NCBI GenBank assembly: GCA_030636485.1
Contig: DAOVWV010000069.1
Coordinates: forward strand, 1-7,592
DNA from: Methyloprofundus sp.
Lineage (GTDB): Bacteria > Pseudomonadota > Gammaproteobacteria > Methylococcales > Methylomonadaceae
DNA: 7,592 nt
Direction: 5' to 3'
Shown: positions 6,045-7,592 of the stretch, in pieces
How the letters are laid out: the number at the start of each line of letters is the position of its first letter
Position numbering within the stretch: the stretch's first letter is position 1
The notes under the pieces: generated by a model
What the model saw: only the letters and a program-made list of their open reading frames with translations
Told to the model about the DNA's origin: nothing
The model's database searches: none
Program-made: the position numbers and the translations under genes

Positions 6045-7148
6045 ATGAAAAAAATAATCCTATTATCACTGGTATCGCTGATCGCTACCGCCTGCTCTAA
6101 CGCTTCTTTAGATGCCGATGGCTTTCCTGCTATTGAGCGAGCATCGAATAGTGAAGATATCAAGTGGCAGCCAGAACCATCTGGCAATGTAACTTGGGCA
6201 AACTACAGTATTGCTGAGACTGACTGGAATTACAGGCTCTTATTGAAAAATACTAAAGTTAATCAATGGGTACACCAAGCTCCTGTAACGGTTAAGGTAC
6301 AATCAGTTATCCGTGCTAATCGTGATGTTGCTTACTCAAATGCTGTTGTCGATGTAACAAAGGGGGCGACATTTAGCGTGCCTTTAAAAAATAACGCTCA
6401 TTTCCAAATCATCCACATTATTGATGAAAATCATTTGTTCCATAAAGTAATTCGCCGTGGGGAATCTATCACGATTACTGCAAGTGACTTAACTGGTGGT
6501 ACTCACGTGTACTTATTAGCGAGAACACGAGACACTGGGGATATTGATGATTTGCATCGCCGTCAAGGCTTGTTGCATTTTGAAGCAAACTCTTCAAACC
6601 CTTATGTTGCTAAAAACTTTGCAAGCGATGATGTTATTGAGTACCGTGAAAAGTTAATCCACAATGCGATGATTGGCTCACCAATGGAAGGTGATAAAGG
6701 CTTTGGTGTTGATTGGGACGATGTAGATTTTCATCATTTAAACATGGTAACTGCATACGGCTGGGGAGGCCTCAGCTCTGATACCATCCAGTATCTTGAT
6801 GCTCCCGCTCTTAAAGGTGATGTTCCTGAGTGTTCTGAATGGCGAGTACCTAACTTTGATGTCGATGAAGCTCGTGGAGGTTATTGGTCGGTGACTATGT
6901 ACGGCTCTACAGGCTGGATTATTGCTGATGATTTTTACCGCAACAATGATCAAATGCGCGATAACGGCGATGATACAACATCTTTATTTATTAACTGTGG
7001 GGATGTTGCAGAACTTGCACCATACAGCCTGGAAGTTAAAGAGGGGTGGGCTGGTATGGCACGCATATATGAGCCGACTGACTGGAAGGAAAGTTTAAAA
7101 ACACTTGATAAAGCCCGACATACTCCTTTAGTGCCTGTTGTAAAGTAA
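6045..7148 (+). CDS. DUF1254/DUF1214-like outer-membrane lipoprotein
   Basis: The 367-residue product begins with a lipoprotein signal peptide: MKK, a hydrophobic stretch, then a lipobox-like ATAC with the lipid-carrying Cys at 17. Serine at +2 predicts sorting to the outer membrane. The mature part resembles the DUF1254/DUF1214 pair. The segment ANRDVAYSNAVVDV (about 91-104), then VYLLARTRDTGD (about 155-166), recalls the DUF1254 half. GGYWSVTMYG (about 278-287) through ARIYEPTDW (about 339-347) recalls DUF1214. The family's biochemical role is not known to me, so none is assigned. The start at 6045 is chosen because GGGGG (6034-6038) lies 6 nt before it and because it begins a proper signal peptide; ATG at 5994 would put 17 unlikely residues in front. 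Cysteines at about 263 and 318 could form a disulphide. It is spaced from yegS and looks separately transcribed. Confidence 0.82.
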   Translation: MKKIILLSLVSLIATACSNASLDADGFPAIERASNSEDIKWQPEPSGNVTWANYSIAETDWNYRLLLKNTKVNQWVHQAPVTVKVQSVIRANRDVAYSNAVVDVTKGATFSVPLKNNAHFQIIHIIDENHLFHKVIRRGESITITASDLTGGTHVYLLARTRDTGDIDDLHRRQGLLHFEANSSNPYVAKNFASDDVIEYREKLIHNAMIGSPMEGDKGFGVDWDDVDFHHLNMVTAYGWGGLSSDTIQYLDAPALKGDVPECSEWRVPNFDVDEARGGYWSVTMYGSTGWIIADDFYRNNDQMRDNGDDTTSLFINCGDVAELAPYSLEVKEGWAGMARIYEPTDWKESLKTLDKARHTPLVPVVK

Positions 7149-7161
7149 AGTGCCTAACTCC

Positions 7162-7201
7162 TAGTTACGACTGATATGAATTAGTAACGACCTGATTAAG
7201 C
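7162..7201. repeat. Two imperfect ~20-bp direct repeats
   Basis: TAGTTACGACTGAT (7162-7175) recurs 20 bp later as TAGTAACGACCTGAT (7182-7196), with one substitution and one added base. The copies lie just after the lipoprotein stop. Because GTTAC and GTAAC are complementary, a weak 5-bp hairpin is also possible. No function can be given. Confidence 0.35.
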
Positions 7202-7216
7202 GCATCGCATGAAAAG

Positions 7217-7280
7217 ATGAGAGTTACCGGTTTTGATATGACCGTCGGCCCCATAATCAAAATCAAATGGTAACTCTCAT
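7217..7280. repeat. 64-bp inverted-repeat element (MITE-like or hairpin)
   Basis: ATGAGAGTTACC (7217-7228) and GGTAACTCTCAT (7269-7280) are perfect 12-bp inverted repeats. After a short bulge the stem continues with TTTTGAT (7231-7237) paired to ATCAAAA (7256-7262), so most of the element folds into one long hairpin with a GC-rich centre. No T-run follows, so a terminator is less likely than a small non-autonomous element. The whole stretch 7149-7360 holds no gene I can support. Confidence 0.6.
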
Positions 7281-7360
7281 AATCCAGTTATTACACATAA
7301 GGCGGGGTTACTCTATTTTGTAGCGTTCATTCCGTTTGTCTCTGGCTCAATATAGCTTTT

Positions 7361-7592
7361 ATGCACAGTGCAAATGATAAATTTTATGCAATAGATATCA
7401 ACACAGAACTTAATGAGACAATTACTAACAAAACAGCCCGAAATTATGCTAGAGCTGATTTTATTTTCCCATTACCCGTTGTTGGTTTACGAGGGCGTTA
7501 CGCCTTAACGGATGAAATTATTTTTAATAGTAGCTTTAATTTTATGATTTTATCTTTTGATAACTGGAGTGGGGATATATATGATTTTCAAT
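7361..7592 (+). CDS. Outer-membrane beta-barrel-like fragment, probably 5'-truncated, runs off window
   Basis: The frame is open from 7301, after a TAA at 7298-7300, to the window end, with the first ATG at 7361, giving at least 77 residues. The translation looks like real protein: alternating hydrophobic and polar residues, with FPLPVVGLRGRYALTDEII followed by FMILSFDNWSGDIYDF. That resembles the last strands of small proteobacterial outer-membrane barrel proteins, where a PLP-GLRG-YALTD segment precedes an SYD-YSG strand near the C-terminus. No signal peptide precedes it and no ribosome site is seen before the ATG, so this is more likely the tail of a gene that lost its 5' part than an intact gene. 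The inverted-repeat element ends 80 bp upstream and may mark the break. The stop lies outside the window. Confidence 0.5.
   Translation, partial: MHSANDKFYAIDINTELNETITNKTARNYARADFIFPLPVVGLRGRYALTDEIIFNSSFNFMILSFDNWSGDIYDFQ

Overview
The window looks like chromosomal DNA of a gammaproteobacterium of fairly low GC content (judged by eye, not computed). UvrB and the YegS-type lipid kinase read closest to gammaproteobacterial proteins as I remember them. The non-coding DNA carries a dispersed palindromic repeat ending in CGTCAT/ATGACG, of a kind common in proteobacteria. I cannot name the genus.

Layout, left to right. (1) Positions 1-378 hold the C-terminal end of a multicopper oxidase that starts outside the window. 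(2) Positions 379-702 are non-coding and hold a strong stem-loop, a ~97-bp palindromic repeat and a good promoter for the next gene. (3) Positions 703-2706 are a full-length uvrB with a GTG start. (4) Positions 2769-2954 hold two tandem, closely related valine tRNA genes (anticodons TAC and GAC), with a promoter before them and a stem-loop after. (5) Positions 3211-4974 are a complete insertion sequence of IS1634 type, with 14-bp perfect terminal inverted repeats and an intact 541-residue DDE transposase on the minus strand. (6) The IS ends 4 bp before the start codon of a YegS/diacylglycerol-kinase-type lipid kinase (4979-5878). (7) Positions 6045-7148 encode a lipoprotein with a DUF1254/DUF1214-like fold. 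(8) Positions 7149-7360 are repeat-rich non-coding DNA with a 64-bp inverted-repeat element. (9) From about 7361 to the window end runs a frame that resembles the C-terminal part of an outer-membrane beta-barrel protein and probably lacks its 5' end.

The genes do not form one pathway. They are a housekeeping DNA-repair gene, translation genes and envelope genes, broken up by a mobile element and small repeats. I see no sign of a new multi-gene system. The points most worth a second look are the IS joined to the yegS start, the altered conserved motif in UvrB, the tRNA-Val pair whose anticodons differ, the G9 tract in the kinase nucleotide-binding motif, and the inverted-repeat element followed by an apparently truncated barrel gene.
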